64,000 nucleotides of DNA from Microbacterium sp. GCS4. Its GTDB lineage: Bacteria; Actinomycetota; Actinomycetes; Actinomycetales; Microbacteriaceae. The notes under the pieces are model-generated. The model did not search any database and was not told the DNA's origin. It saw only the letters and a list, made by a program, of their open reading frames with translations. The stretch lies in the NCBI RefSeq assembly GCF_001262495.1, contig NZ_LGYE01000002.1:672368-736367 (forward strand), read 5' to 3'. The position numbers and the translations under genes were made by a program. Shown piece by piece: positions 52,522-59,924 of this stretch; within the stretch, counting starts at the first letter, position 1; each line of letters begins with the position of its first letter.

Positions 52522-53436
52522 TCAGCGGACGGCGAGCCCCGCGAGGAGCTCCAGCACGCACAGCGCCGCGAGACGGACGGTGCGTGCGTCCTCGGCATCC
52601 GCGGTGGCATCCACCTCGGCGAGGTCGGCGCTGACGACACGGGCATCCGACGCGATCGCTCGGCTGAGAGCCCGCAGCTCCCACGCCGCGAAGCCGCCGG
52701 GCACGCTCGCGGGGCAGCCGGGGGCGACGGAGCGGTCGCACGCGTCGACATCGATGTCGAGGTGGACGCGGGGATCGCGCCCTGCGCCCGCGACCTCCAG
52801 CGCCTCAGCGACGACGTCGTCGAGGCCTCGGCGGCGCACCTCGTCGAGCGTGATGACCCGGATGCCCCAGTCGGCGGCTCGGCGGGCGTAGGCTGCGGAG
52901 TTCGCGAAGTCGGCGATGCCGATCTGCACGATGCGCGCCGGGTCGATCCCTGCCGTGTCGACGGATGCCGAGGTCGGAGTGTCCTCGACCAGTCGTCGCA
53001 CGGGGGTGCCGTTCGAGACGCCGTCGCGCAGGTCGAAGTGCGCGTCGATCGTGATCAGGCCGGTCGCGCGGGAGCCGAGCGCCACGGGGTAGGTGAGGGA
53101 GTTGTCGCCGCCGAGCGCGATCACCAGGCGTGCGGCGTCCGACAGCTCACGGACGCGAGCGATGGTCGCCGCCTCGCCCTCGTCGCCGTCCGGCTCGACG
53201 ATGTCCCCGGCATCCGCGATGCGCAGCACCTCGTCCAGGTCGACCGCGGGCGGTCCCATGAGCGTCGCGCCGTAGCGGGGGAGGGCCTCGCGGATCGCCG
53301 CCGGCGTCGCGTGCGCGCCGGTCGGCGACAGAGAGGTGCGCCACGTGGGGACGCCGAGCAGGACCGCGTCGGCTGCGTCGTCGAACGCGGGCCAGGATCC
53401 GGCGCGCGGCCAGAGGGGATCGTGCGAGAGCGCCAT
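52522..53436 (-). CDS. arginase/agmatinase-family ureohydrolase (altered metal ligand)
   Basis: A 304-residue member of the arginase superfamily (agmatinase, formimidoylglutamase, guanidinase). Mn ligand motifs DAHFD (131-135) and HLDIDVDACD are present, but the first motif is GGDNS (Asn112) instead of GGDHS. A His-to-Asn change at this metal ligand is known in some subgroups with altered activity, so the substrate is uncertain. The start lies in the 77-base tandem duplication that joins it to the DUF445 gene. Confidence 0.84.
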   Translation of the reverse strand: MALSHDPLWPRAGSWPAFDDAADAVLLGVPTWRTSLSPTGAHATPAAIREALPRYGATLMGPPAVDLDEVLRIADAGDIVEPDGDEGEAATIARVRELSDAARLVIALGGDNSLTYPVALGSRATGLITIDAHFDLRDGVSNGTPVRRLVEDTPTSASVDTAGIDPARIVQIGIADFANSAAYARRAADWGIRVITLDEVRRRGLDDVVAEALEVAGAGRDPRVHLDIDVDACDRSVAPGCPASVPGGFAAWELRALSRAIASDARVVSADLAEVDATADAEDARTVRLAALCVLELLAGLAVR

Positions 53437-53574
53437 GCGTGTGTCTCCTGTCAGGCTCCGGGGATGAGGGCGTGCACGACCGTGACGATCACGAGTTCGT
53501 GCGAGAGCACCATGCGCGTGTCTCCTGTCAGGCTCCGGGGATGAGGGCGTGCGCGACGGTGAAGATCGCGAGCC
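53421..53574. repeat. 77-bp tandem duplication at the DUF445/arginase junction
   Basis: Two imperfect copies with a period of 77 bases (53421 and 53498 onwards; shared core CTCCTGTCAGGCTCCGGGGA). Each contains the end of the DUF445 reading frame, a stop, a ribosome site and an ATG followed by codons for M-V/A-L-S-H. The inner copy encodes a 20-residue mini-ORF (53513 to 53451, minus strand) made of an arginase-like start and a DUF445-like end. Confidence 0.85.
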
Positions 53575-54805
53575 CCGCGAGGGCGCCGACGACCGTGCCG
53601 TTGAGCCGGATGTACTGCAGGTCGCGGCCGACCATCAGCTCGATCTTCTCCGTCGTCTCCGCCGGGTCCCAGCGCTCGACCGTGTCCGTGATGATCGATG
53701 CGATGTCGTGGCGATAGCGGTCGACGAGGAAGACTGCGGCGTCGGACACCCAGGTGTCGACGCGGCGCTGCAGCGCGGCATCCGTCGTCAGCCTGTCGCC
53801 GATCTCCTGCAACGCCTGGGCCGCGCGACGCCGAAGCCCGCTCTCGGGGTCGGAGAGAGCCGTGAGCAGGCCGTTCTTGGCGGTGTTCCACGCTTCGGCG
53901 GCGAGGGCGCCGACGCGGGGGCTGTCGAACAGCGACGCTTTGGCGTTCTCGAGCTTGGCGCGCGTCGCGGGGTCGTGCTGCAGACTGTCCGCGAGGCGAG
54001 CGAGGTATCCGTCGACCGCGATCCGGGCCGGATGCCGCGGGTCGGCCTGTACGGCGCGGATGAACTTGACCGCCTCGTTGTAGGCGGTGTCGTCGACGAA
54101 GCGGTGAGCGAGCTTGGGCACCCAGCCGGGCAGACGGCGCGAGATGAGGCCCGAGAACGAGGCGGCGTTCGCATCGAGCCAGCGTCCGATGCTGTCGGCG
54201 GCCAGGTCGACAGCGCCGTGATGGGCGTCGGCCTCGACGATCTTCTCGAGCCACGCGCCGGCGGGCGGCCCCCACTCGGGCGAGACGAGGTGCTCGCGCG
54301 CGAGGTCGGTGATGAGGTCGCGGACGTCGTCGTCGCTGAGCGCATTGAGCACGGCGGTCGCGATGGTCGAGCCCTCGGCGGCGATCCGCTCGGCGTGCGC
54401 GGGCTCGCGCAGCCACTCCCCGGCGCGCTGTGCGATCGCCGTGGTCGACAGCTTCGCGCGTACGACGGAACCCTCGAGGAAGTTGGTCTCGACGAACTCG
54501 CCCAGCGAGCGGCCGATCTCGTCCTTGCGGCTGGGGATGATCGCGGTGTGCGGGATGGGCAGCCCGAGCGGGCGACGGAACAGCGCGGTGACGGCGAACC
54601 AGTCGGCGAGGGCGCCGACCATGCCACCCTCGGCGGCTGCGCGCACGTAGCCGAGCCACGGCTGCCGTTCCTGCAGCCAGAACGCGATCACGAACAGCAC
54701 CGCCATGAAGATCAGTGCGCCGAGCGCCACGGCCTTCATGCGACGCAGCGCGAGGCGTCGTTCCTGGTCGGCGGGGGAGAGCAGCGCCATCGGTGTTCGC
54801 GGCAT
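53528..54805 (-). CDS. DUF445-family membrane protein
   Basis: A 425-residue protein of DUF445 (YjiN/SwsA-like): an N-terminal helix (about residues 25-45, VALGALIFMAVLFVIAFWL), a long helical middle part with repeated amphipathic helices and a C-terminal transmembrane helix (LNGTVVGALAGLAIFTVAHALI). Members are broadly conserved in envelope processes; the function is unknown. The start ATG at 54805 has AAAGGA about 8 bases upstream. The last codons are in the tandem duplication. Confidence 0.88.
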   Translation of the reverse strand: MPRTPMALLSPADQERRLALRRMKAVALGALIFMAVLFVIAFWLQERQPWLGYVRAAAEGGMVGALADWFAVTALFRRPLGLPIPHTAIIPSRKDEIGRSLGEFVETNFLEGSVVRAKLSTTAIAQRAGEWLREPAHAERIAAEGSTIATAVLNALSDDDVRDLITDLAREHLVSPEWGPPAGAWLEKIVEADAHHGAVDLAADSIGRWLDANAASFSGLISRRLPGWVPKLAHRFVDDTAYNEAVKFIRAVQADPRHPARIAVDGYLARLADSLQHDPATRAKLENAKASLFDSPRVGALAAEAWNTAKNGLLTALSDPESGLRRRAAQALQEIGDRLTTDAALQRRVDTWVSDAAVFLVDRYRHDIASIITDTVERWDPAETTEKIELMVGRDLQYIRLNGTVVGALAGLAIFTVAHALIPGA

Positions 54806-54885
54806 GACGTCATCCTTTCACGCGGATGAGTCCGCGAGCGTGCGTGCCGGGATCCCGCGTCTGGCCCGCCAGACGGATGCGCCTG

Positions 54886-54903
54886 TGTAGTACAATCACT
54901 ACA
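54886..54903 (+). promoter_or_regulatory. operator/promoter of the toxin-antitoxin pair
   Basis: A perfect inverted repeat TGTAGT-N6-ACTACA (54886-54891, 54898-54903) that contains the -10 box TACAAT (54891-54896). This is the typical arrangement in which Phd/YefM antitoxin represses its own promoter. Confidence 0.75.
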
Positions 54904-54922
54904 TTCCGAATCGAGGTGCATC

Positions 54923-55216
54923 GTGTTCACCATGACCGCGAGAGAGTTCAACCAGTCCGTCGCGCGTGCCCAGCGCGTCGCCGACGAGCAGCCCGTCATG
55001 ATCACGAAGCGCGGCGAGCCGGCGTACGTGCTGCTCTCGATCGCCGAGTACGACCGTCTCGCGCCGGCGGTGTCCACGGAAGGGTCCCGCTCGATCCTGG
55101 ACCTCATCGAGCCCCTCCCCGACGATGCAGATCCCGACGATCTCTTCGGCCAGATCATGGACGAGATCACCGCCGAGCGGAAGAACGACTTCGGTCGTCC
55201 GCCGATCGAGTTCTGA
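54923..55216 (+). CDS. Phd/YefM-family antitoxin
   Basis: A 97-residue antitoxin: Phd-type DNA-binding N-terminus (TAREFNQSVARAQRVADEQPVMITKRGEPAYVLLSI, in parts TAREFNQS and PVMITKRGEPAYVLLSI) and an acidic C-terminal tail that would block the toxin (DLIEPLPDDADPDD). GTG at 54923 has GAGG 6 bases upstream; ATG 54932 is an alternative. The upstream palindrome is its probable operator. The toxin gene begins 3 bases after the stop. Confidence 0.9.
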   Translation: MFTMTAREFNQSVARAQRVADEQPVMITKRGEPAYVLLSIAEYDRLAPAVSTEGSRSILDLIEPLPDDADPDDLFGQIMDEITAERKNDFGRPPIEF

Positions 55217-55219
55217 ACG

Positions 55220-55627
55220 ATGTTCCTGCTCGACACCAATATCGTCTCCGAACTGCGGCGTCCCCGCCCGCACCCGGGAGTCGCGACGTGGTTCGGCTCG
55301 ACGCCGAGGTCGGCGCTGCGCATCAGCGTCATCACCGACCTCGAGCTCGAGCGCTGGGTGCTGCTGTCCCGACGGCGGGACCCGGTGGCCGCGACCTCAC
55401 TGGAGCGCTGGCTGGACTCGGTGAGGCGAGAGATGCCGCGTGCCGCGATCGAGGTCGACGCAGACGTCGCCCTTCTCGCGGCCGCGCTCCAGGTTCCGGA
55501 CCGTCGCCAGCTCTCCGACGCCCTGATCGCCGCGACCGCGCTGCACCACGGCCTGACGCTGGTCACCCGCAACACCAAGGACTTCGACATCCCCGGCCTG
55601 TCGGTGCTGAACCCCTTCGGCGACTGA
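55220..55627 (+). CDS. VapC-like PIN-domain toxin
   Basis: A 135-residue PIN-domain ribonuclease, the likely toxin of the pair. Acidic residues expected for the magnesium site are seen at the start (LDTNIVSELRR: Asp5, Glu11), in the middle (SVITDLELERW) and near the end (SDALIAATALHHG, TRNTKDFDIPG). The gap to the antitoxin is 3 bases, so they are co-translated. Target RNA is unknown; many VapC toxins cut tRNA. Confidence 0.9.
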   Translation: MFLLDTNIVSELRRPRPHPGVATWFGSTPRSALRISVITDLELERWVLLSRRRDPVAATSLERWLDSVRREMPRAAIEVDADVALLAAALQVPDRRQLSDALIAATALHHGLTLVTRNTKDFDIPGLSVLNPFGD

Positions 55628-55661
55628 GCGCGGGTGCCGTCGGGGCGCGTACTCTCGAAGC

Positions 55662-55934
55662 GTGATCGAAGACATCAAGAAGCGCGCGCTGCACCGCACC
55701 AGCATCCTCGAGGGTCAGATGCGCGGCGTCGCGCGGATGATCGAGAGCGAGGAGTACTGCATGGACATCATCACGCAGTCCCGCGCGATCCAGCGTTCCC
55801 TGGAGTCCCTCAACCGACTGCTGCTCGAGAACCATCTGCGCACCCACGTGACGCACATGTTCGAGGAGGGCGGCGAGGAGCGCGACAAGGCCGTCGACGA
55901 GCTGCTGAAGGCGTTCGACTTCAGCAGCAAGTGA
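55662..55934 (+). CDS. CsoR/FrmR/RcnR-family metal- or formaldehyde-responsive repressor
   Basis: A 90-residue all-helical tetrameric regulator. Cys33 (EEYCMDI) and His58 (LENHLRTHV) occupy the first two ligand positions, but the third, Cys in CsoR copper sensors, is His62, giving a C-H-H pattern (Mtb CsoR Cys36-His61-Cys65). This differs from classical CsoR, CstR and FrmR fingerprints. The GTG start lies six bases after TACTCT (55650-55655). No cognate exporter gene is next to it. Confidence 0.88.
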   Translation: MIEDIKKRALHRTSILEGQMRGVARMIESEEYCMDIITQSRAIQRSLESLNRLLLENHLRTHVTHMFEEGGEERDKAVDELLKAFDFSSK

Positions 55935-55968
55935 CGGCCTCGCCGCGCTCGCGGCTGTCGGTGCGGAC

Positions 55969-57516
55969 CTAGCGGCCGCCGCCGAACACCTCGCCCTCCA
56001 TGGCGTCGTAGCCCTCGGCCTGCGGGTCGCCGTGCGATCCCCCCGACAGCGCGTACTCCTCCTCGGGAGAGAGCACGAGACGGTGCCGGAAGAACAGCCC
56101 GAACCCGAGCAGGATCACGACGTAGACGATCGCGATCGCGATGATCGCGGGTCCGAAAGTCGGATTGAGCAGGAACCCGAGGAAGATCAGCGCCGCGATC
56201 ACCAGTGCGATCGCCGCGCCGGGCACGCCCCACGGGCTGCGGTACGGACGGTCGACGTTCGGGTACTTGCGGCGCAGGATCATGAACGAGATCAGCTGCA
56301 GGGCGTACGCGAGCACCGCTCCCCAGACGGCGATGTTGAGGACGATCGCTCCGGCGACGGTTCCCGCGCCCTCGGCGTCGAGCGCCGCCAGCACGTCGAG
56401 GACGATGAGCGCGATGAAGCCGATCGCCGCGCCGACGACGAGGGCGACCCACGGGGTCTGGCGCTTGCCGGTCAGTGAGAGGAACCGCGGGTAGTAGCCG
56501 GCGCGGGACAGCGAGTACATGTTGCGGCCATAGGCGAACATGATGCCCTGCAGCGAGGCGAGGAGGCCGATGAGCGCGAAGAGCGCGAGGACGGCGGCGA
56601 GCTGGTCGCCGACGATCGCTCGGAAGCCGTCGAGAAGAGGTTCTCCCGCGGTTCCCGTGGCCTCGGCGCCGATCACTCCGGTGTTGAGGAACAGCACGAG
56701 CAGTCCCGTGACGATCAGCGTGCCGCGCGCCCAGAATCCGGCCTTCGGGATGTCCCTGGTCGGGTTGTGCGACTCCTCCGCGGCGAGCGGGAGCTCCTCG
56801 ATCCCGAGGAAGAACCACATCGCGAACGGCAGGGCGAAGAGGATGGGCAGCACGCCGTGCGGGAGGAACGTCGACTGGCCCTCGTCGGGGACGATGTCCC
56901 ACAGCGCATCCCAGCTGAAGGCGCCGGAGAACAGGGCCATCGCCGAGAACACGAGGATGATGCCGATCGAGATGACCGAGACGACGATCGCGAAGCGGAA
57001 CGAGATCGCCGCGCCCGCGGAGTTGAGGGCGATGAAGACGACGTAGAGGATCAGGTACCACACCCATCCGGGCAGCACGAGGCCGAGCAGCTCGCTCGTG
57101 ATCCCGTTCGCGTACGAGGCCGAGAAGTAGACGATCACGGCGGTGGTGGCGACGTACTCGATGGTCTCGGCGGCTCCCGTGACGAGGCCGCCCCAGGGGC
57201 CCATGGCCGAGCGGGCGAATGAGTACGCCCCGCCGGTGTGCGGCATCGCGGCGGCCATCTCTCCGATCGAGAAGATCATGCCGTAGTACATGATCACGAG
57301 GACCACGAACGCGATCAGCATTCCTCCGAAGCCCGCGAAGTCGATCCCGAAGTTCCACCCCGAGAAGTCGCCCGAGATGACGGCGGCGACGGCGAGACCC
57401 CAGAGCCCCCAGACGCCGGCCGACCTCTTCAGCGTCCGTTTCTCGAAGTAGTCGCTACCGGCACGTGTATAGGTCGCTCCGGCGACCTTGCGGGATTCAT
57501 TGCTCTGACCAGACAT
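55969..57516 (-). CDS. APC-family amine/amino acid permease (ethanolamine permease-like)
   Basis: A 515-residue APC transporter with about twelve transmembrane helices. The start region ...RSAGVWGLWGLAVAAVISGDFSG (given in parts: GVWGLWGLAVAAVISGDFSG) matches the pattern of ethanolamine permeases, as does AMPHTGGAYSFARSAMGP. It is divergent from the GlnA-like gene and is likely the entry step of the gamma-glutamylation pathway encoded on the other side. ATG 57516 has GGAGAG. The much longer open frame running to 59517 is antisense to the GlnA gene and is rejected. Confidence 0.88.
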   Translation of the reverse strand: MSGQSNESRKVAGATYTRAGSDYFEKRTLKRSAGVWGLWGLAVAAVISGDFSGWNFGIDFAGFGGMLIAFVVLVIMYYGMIFSIGEMAAAMPHTGGAYSFARSAMGPWGGLVTGAAETIEYVATTAVIVYFSASYANGITSELLGLVLPGWVWYLILYVVFIALNSAGAAISFRFAIVVSVISIGIILVFSAMALFSGAFSWDALWDIVPDEGQSTFLPHGVLPILFALPFAMWFFLGIEELPLAAEESHNPTRDIPKAGFWARGTLIVTGLLVLFLNTGVIGAEATGTAGEPLLDGFRAIVGDQLAAVLALFALIGLLASLQGIMFAYGRNMYSLSRAGYYPRFLSLTGKRQTPWVALVVGAAIGFIALIVLDVLAALDAEGAGTVAGAIVLNIAVWGAVLAYALQLISFMILRRKYPNVDRPYRSPWGVPGAAIALVIAALIFLGFLLNPTFGPAIIAIAIVYVVILLGFGLFFRHRLVLSPEEEYALSGGSHGDPQAEGYDAMEGEVFGGGR

Positions 57517-57568
57517 CCGCTCTCCGTTCGAATGCGCGCAGGCACCGGGTGCACCTTGCGGATGATTG

Positions 57569-57577
57569 TGACAGTCA
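57569..57577. promoter_or_regulatory. operator candidate between permease and GlnA-like genes
   Basis: A TGAC-A-GTCA palindrome within ATTGTGACAGTCAAT. It overlaps a possible -35 (GTGACA, 57568-57573) of the plus-strand operon, whose -10 would be TACCTT (57592-57597). It may be the site of the FadR-type regulator at 62125, but this is only positional inference. Confidence 0.4.
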
Positions 57578-57672
57578 ATGGTGGTTTCGTCTACCTTTAA
57601 ACCTCGAGGTGTTCTAGGGTGAGGGCGAAGCTGGTCGGCCGATCGCTTCACCGCAGCAGAACGGAGCGTGGG

Positions 57673-59028
57673 ATGTCGGGCAATCTGAGCATCGACCAGC
57701 TGGACGCCGGCATCGCCGCCGGCGAGATCGACACGGTGATCGTCGCCTTCGCGGATGCACAGGGCAGACTGGTCGGCAAGCGCGTCTCGGCACGGCTGTT
57801 CCAGGAGGACATCCTGCACCACGGCGCCGAGGCCTGCGACTACCTGCTGTCGGTCGATGTCGACATGAACACGGTCGACGGCTATGCGATGTCGGGCTGG
57901 GACCGCGGCTACGGCGACATGGTGCTGCGCCCCGACGCCGAGACGATGCGACGTGTCCCGTGGCTCGAGGGCACGGCTCTCGTGATGGCCGACCTCGTCT
58001 GGCAGAACGGAGAGCCCGTCGGCCCCTCGCCGCGCGCGATCCTTGACCGGCAGCGCGACCGGCTCGCCGAGCGCGGCTGGACCGCCTTCTCGGGCACCGA
58101 GCTCGAGTTCATCGTGTTCGAGAACACGTACCGCGACGCGTGGGCGCGCAAGTACGAGGGGCTCACTCCGGCGACCGACTACAACGTCGACTACAACCTG
58201 CAGGCTTCCACCCGCATGGAGCCGCTGCTGCGCGCCATCCGCAACGGCATGGACGGCGCCGGCATGTACTGCGAGGGCGTCAAGGGCGAGTGCAACCTCG
58301 GGCAGCAGGAGATCGCGTTCCGCTACGCCGAGGTCCGCGAGACCGCCGACCAGCACGCGATCTACAAGAACGGGGCCAAGGAGATCGCCGAGCAGCACGG
58401 CCAGGCGCTCACCTTCATGGCCAAGTTCAATGAGCGCGAGGGCAACAGCTGCCACATCCACCTGTCGCTGCGCGACCAGGACGGCACGCCGGTCATGGCG
58501 GGGGAGGGTGAGCACGGCTTCAGCCCGCTCATGGAGCACTGGATCGCCGGGATCCTCGCCACCCTCCGCGAGTTCACGCTGCTGTTCGCACCGAACATCA
58601 ACTCGTACAAACGGTTCGCGAAGGGCAGCTTCGCGCCCACCGGGGTCGCGTGGGGCATCGACAACCGCACGTGCGCGCTGCGCGTGGTCGGCCAGGGCTC
58701 CGCCCTGCGCGTCGAGAACCGCGTGCCCGGCGGCGACGTGAACCCGTACCTCGGCATCTCCGCGATCATCGCCGGAGGCCTCCACGGCATCGAGAACGAG
58801 CTGCCGCTGCCCGAGCGGTTCACCGGCAACGCCTACGAGGACGCGGTCGACCACCTCCCGACGACCCTCCGCGAGGCCGCTCAGCTGTTCAGCGAGTCGA
58901 CGATCGCCCGTGAGGCGTTCGGCGACGACGTCGTGGACCACTACCTCAACCAGGCGCGCATCGAGCTCGAGGCCTACGACGCCGCCGTCACCGATTGGGA
59001 GCGCATCCGTGGTTTCGAACGCCTCTGA
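57673..59028 (+). CDS. glutamine-synthetase-like gamma-glutamylamide ligase (GlnA4 type)
   Basis: A 451-residue GlnA-fold ligase. ATP/metal residues are seen: GTELEF, EGVKGECNLGQQEIAFRY, NSCHIHLSL and RVENRVPGG; the FAPTGVAWG segment is typical of GlnA3/GlnA4-like proteins, not of assimilatory GlnA. The adenylylation Tyr site is absent. It is predicted to attach glutamate to an amine (ethanolamine or a polyamine). ATG 57673 has a weak GGGAG site. It overlaps the hydrolase gene by 20 bases and starts the catabolic operon. Confidence 0.86.
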   Translation: MSGNLSIDQLDAGIAAGEIDTVIVAFADAQGRLVGKRVSARLFQEDILHHGAEACDYLLSVDVDMNTVDGYAMSGWDRGYGDMVLRPDAETMRRVPWLEGTALVMADLVWQNGEPVGPSPRAILDRQRDRLAERGWTAFSGTELEFIVFENTYRDAWARKYEGLTPATDYNVDYNLQASTRMEPLLRAIRNGMDGAGMYCEGVKGECNLGQQEIAFRYAEVRETADQHAIYKNGAKEIAEQHGQALTFMAKFNEREGNSCHIHLSLRDQDGTPVMAGEGEHGFSPLMEHWIAGILATLREFTLLFAPNINSYKRFAKGSFAPTGVAWGIDNRTCALRVVGQGSALRVENRVPGGDVNPYLGISAIIAGGLHGIENELPLPERFTGNAYEDAVDHLPTTLREAAQLFSESTIAREAFGDDVVDHYLNQARIELEAYDAAVTDWERIRGFERL

Positions 59029-59761
59029 GCCCGCGCCGATCATCGGCGTCACGACATACCTCGAGCGGGCGCAGCAGGGTGTGTGGGACGTGCGCGCGGC
59101 GTTCCTCCCCGAGCAATATCTCACCGGTGTGACCGACTCCGGCGGCATCGCGCTCCTGCTCCCGCCACAGAACCCGGATGCCGCCGACGCGGCGATCGCG
59201 GGTATGGACGGCCTCGTGCTCTCGGGCGGCGCCGACGTCGCCCCCGAGCTGTACGGCGAGTCGCGGCATCCGCTCACCGACCCCGCCCGCACGGACCGCG
59301 ATGCCTGGGAACTGGCCCTGTTCCGGGCCGCCGAGCGCCGCCGGATGCCGGTGCTGGCGATCTGCCGCGGCCTGCAGCTCGTGAACGTCGCGCGCGGCGG
59401 AACGCTGCAGCAGCACCTGCCCGAGTCGCTCGGCACGGAGAAGTACCGCCTCGGGGGCGGCGTGTTCGCCGAGAACGCCGTCGGGATCTCGGACGAGACG
59501 CCGTTCGCTGACATCATCCGCGAGAGCGAGGTGAGCGTGCACAGCTACCACCACCAGGGCATCGGTCGCCTGGGCGACGGTCTGGTCGCGGCCGCTCACT
59601 CCGACGACGGCCTCGTGCAGGCCTTCGTCGACACCTCCGCCGGACACGTCGTCGGCGTCCAATGGCACCCGGAGGAGAACGCCGAGGACCGGCGTCTCTT
59701 CGCCGATCTCGTCGCACAGGCCCGCGTGTTCGCCGCGGGAAGAAGGGAGAGCGCGGCATGA
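59009..59761 (+). CDS. puuD: gamma-glutamyl-gamma-aminobutyrate hydrolase-family protein
   Basis: A 250-residue class I glutamine amidotransferase-like peptidase C26. The catalytic triad is Cys119 (AICRGLQLVN), His220 and Glu222 (VQWHPEE). It would cut the gamma-glutamyl amide after oxidation of the amine part. GTG 59009 is chosen because it is preceded by GGGAG by 7 bases and lies 20 bases before the GlnA stop; the longer open frame is antisense-like. It ends in an ATGA overlap with the first mini-ORF. The symbol is by pathway analogy. Confidence 0.88.
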   Translation: MVSNASEPAPIIGVTTYLERAQQGVWDVRAAFLPEQYLTGVTDSGGIALLLPPQNPDAADAAIAGMDGLVLSGGADVAPELYGESRHPLTDPARTDRDAWELALFRAAERRRMPVLAICRGLQLVNVARGGTLQQHLPESLGTEKYRLGGGVFAENAVGISDETPFADIIRESEVSVHSYHHQGIGRLGDGLVAAAHSDDGLVQAFVDTSAGHVVGVQWHPEENAEDRRLFADLVAQARVFAAGRRESAA

Positions 59762-59888
59762 ACGCCGTCATGGTCAGCACCGACGCAGCGCGGGCAGCGA
59801 CGAGAGGAGAGAGCATCCGATGAGCGCGTTCACCGTCGATCCGTCGACCGCCACCACCACCGGGACCGAGGGAGAGGGCATCCGATGA
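59758..59888 (+). other. two chained mini-ORFs from a duplicated ALDH start
   Basis: 59758-59823 encodes 21 residues and 59820-59888 encodes 22 residues; each overlaps its neighbours by ATGA, bridging the hydrolase stop and the ALDH start. The second begins MSAFTVDPSTATTT, a near copy of the ALDH start MSAFTVIDPSTGTA. The likely cause is a tandem duplication of the ALDH start region (period 65 bases). Confidence 0.6.
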
Positions 59889-59924
59889 GCGCGTTCACCG
59901 TGATCGACCCGTCGACCGGCACCG
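59807..59924 (+). repeat. 65-bp tandem duplication at the ALDH start
   Basis: Two copies of the ribosome site, ATCCGATGAGCGCGTTCACC and following codons (59807-59856 and 59872-59924), differing by a 3-base insertion and a few substitutions. Only the second copy leads into the full-length ALDH. Confidence 0.85.

Noticed and set aside
53451..53513. A real 20-residue gene
   Set aside because: It is explained by the tandem duplication; no independent evidence of function.
54923..54931. ATG 54932 as sole antitoxin start
   Set aside because: GTG 54923 has a better-spaced ribosome site; kept as an alternative.
57517..59517. Long N-terminal extension of the permease frame
   Set aside because: Runs antisense through the GlnA-like gene and lacks a ribosome site; the ATG at 57516 has GGAGAG.
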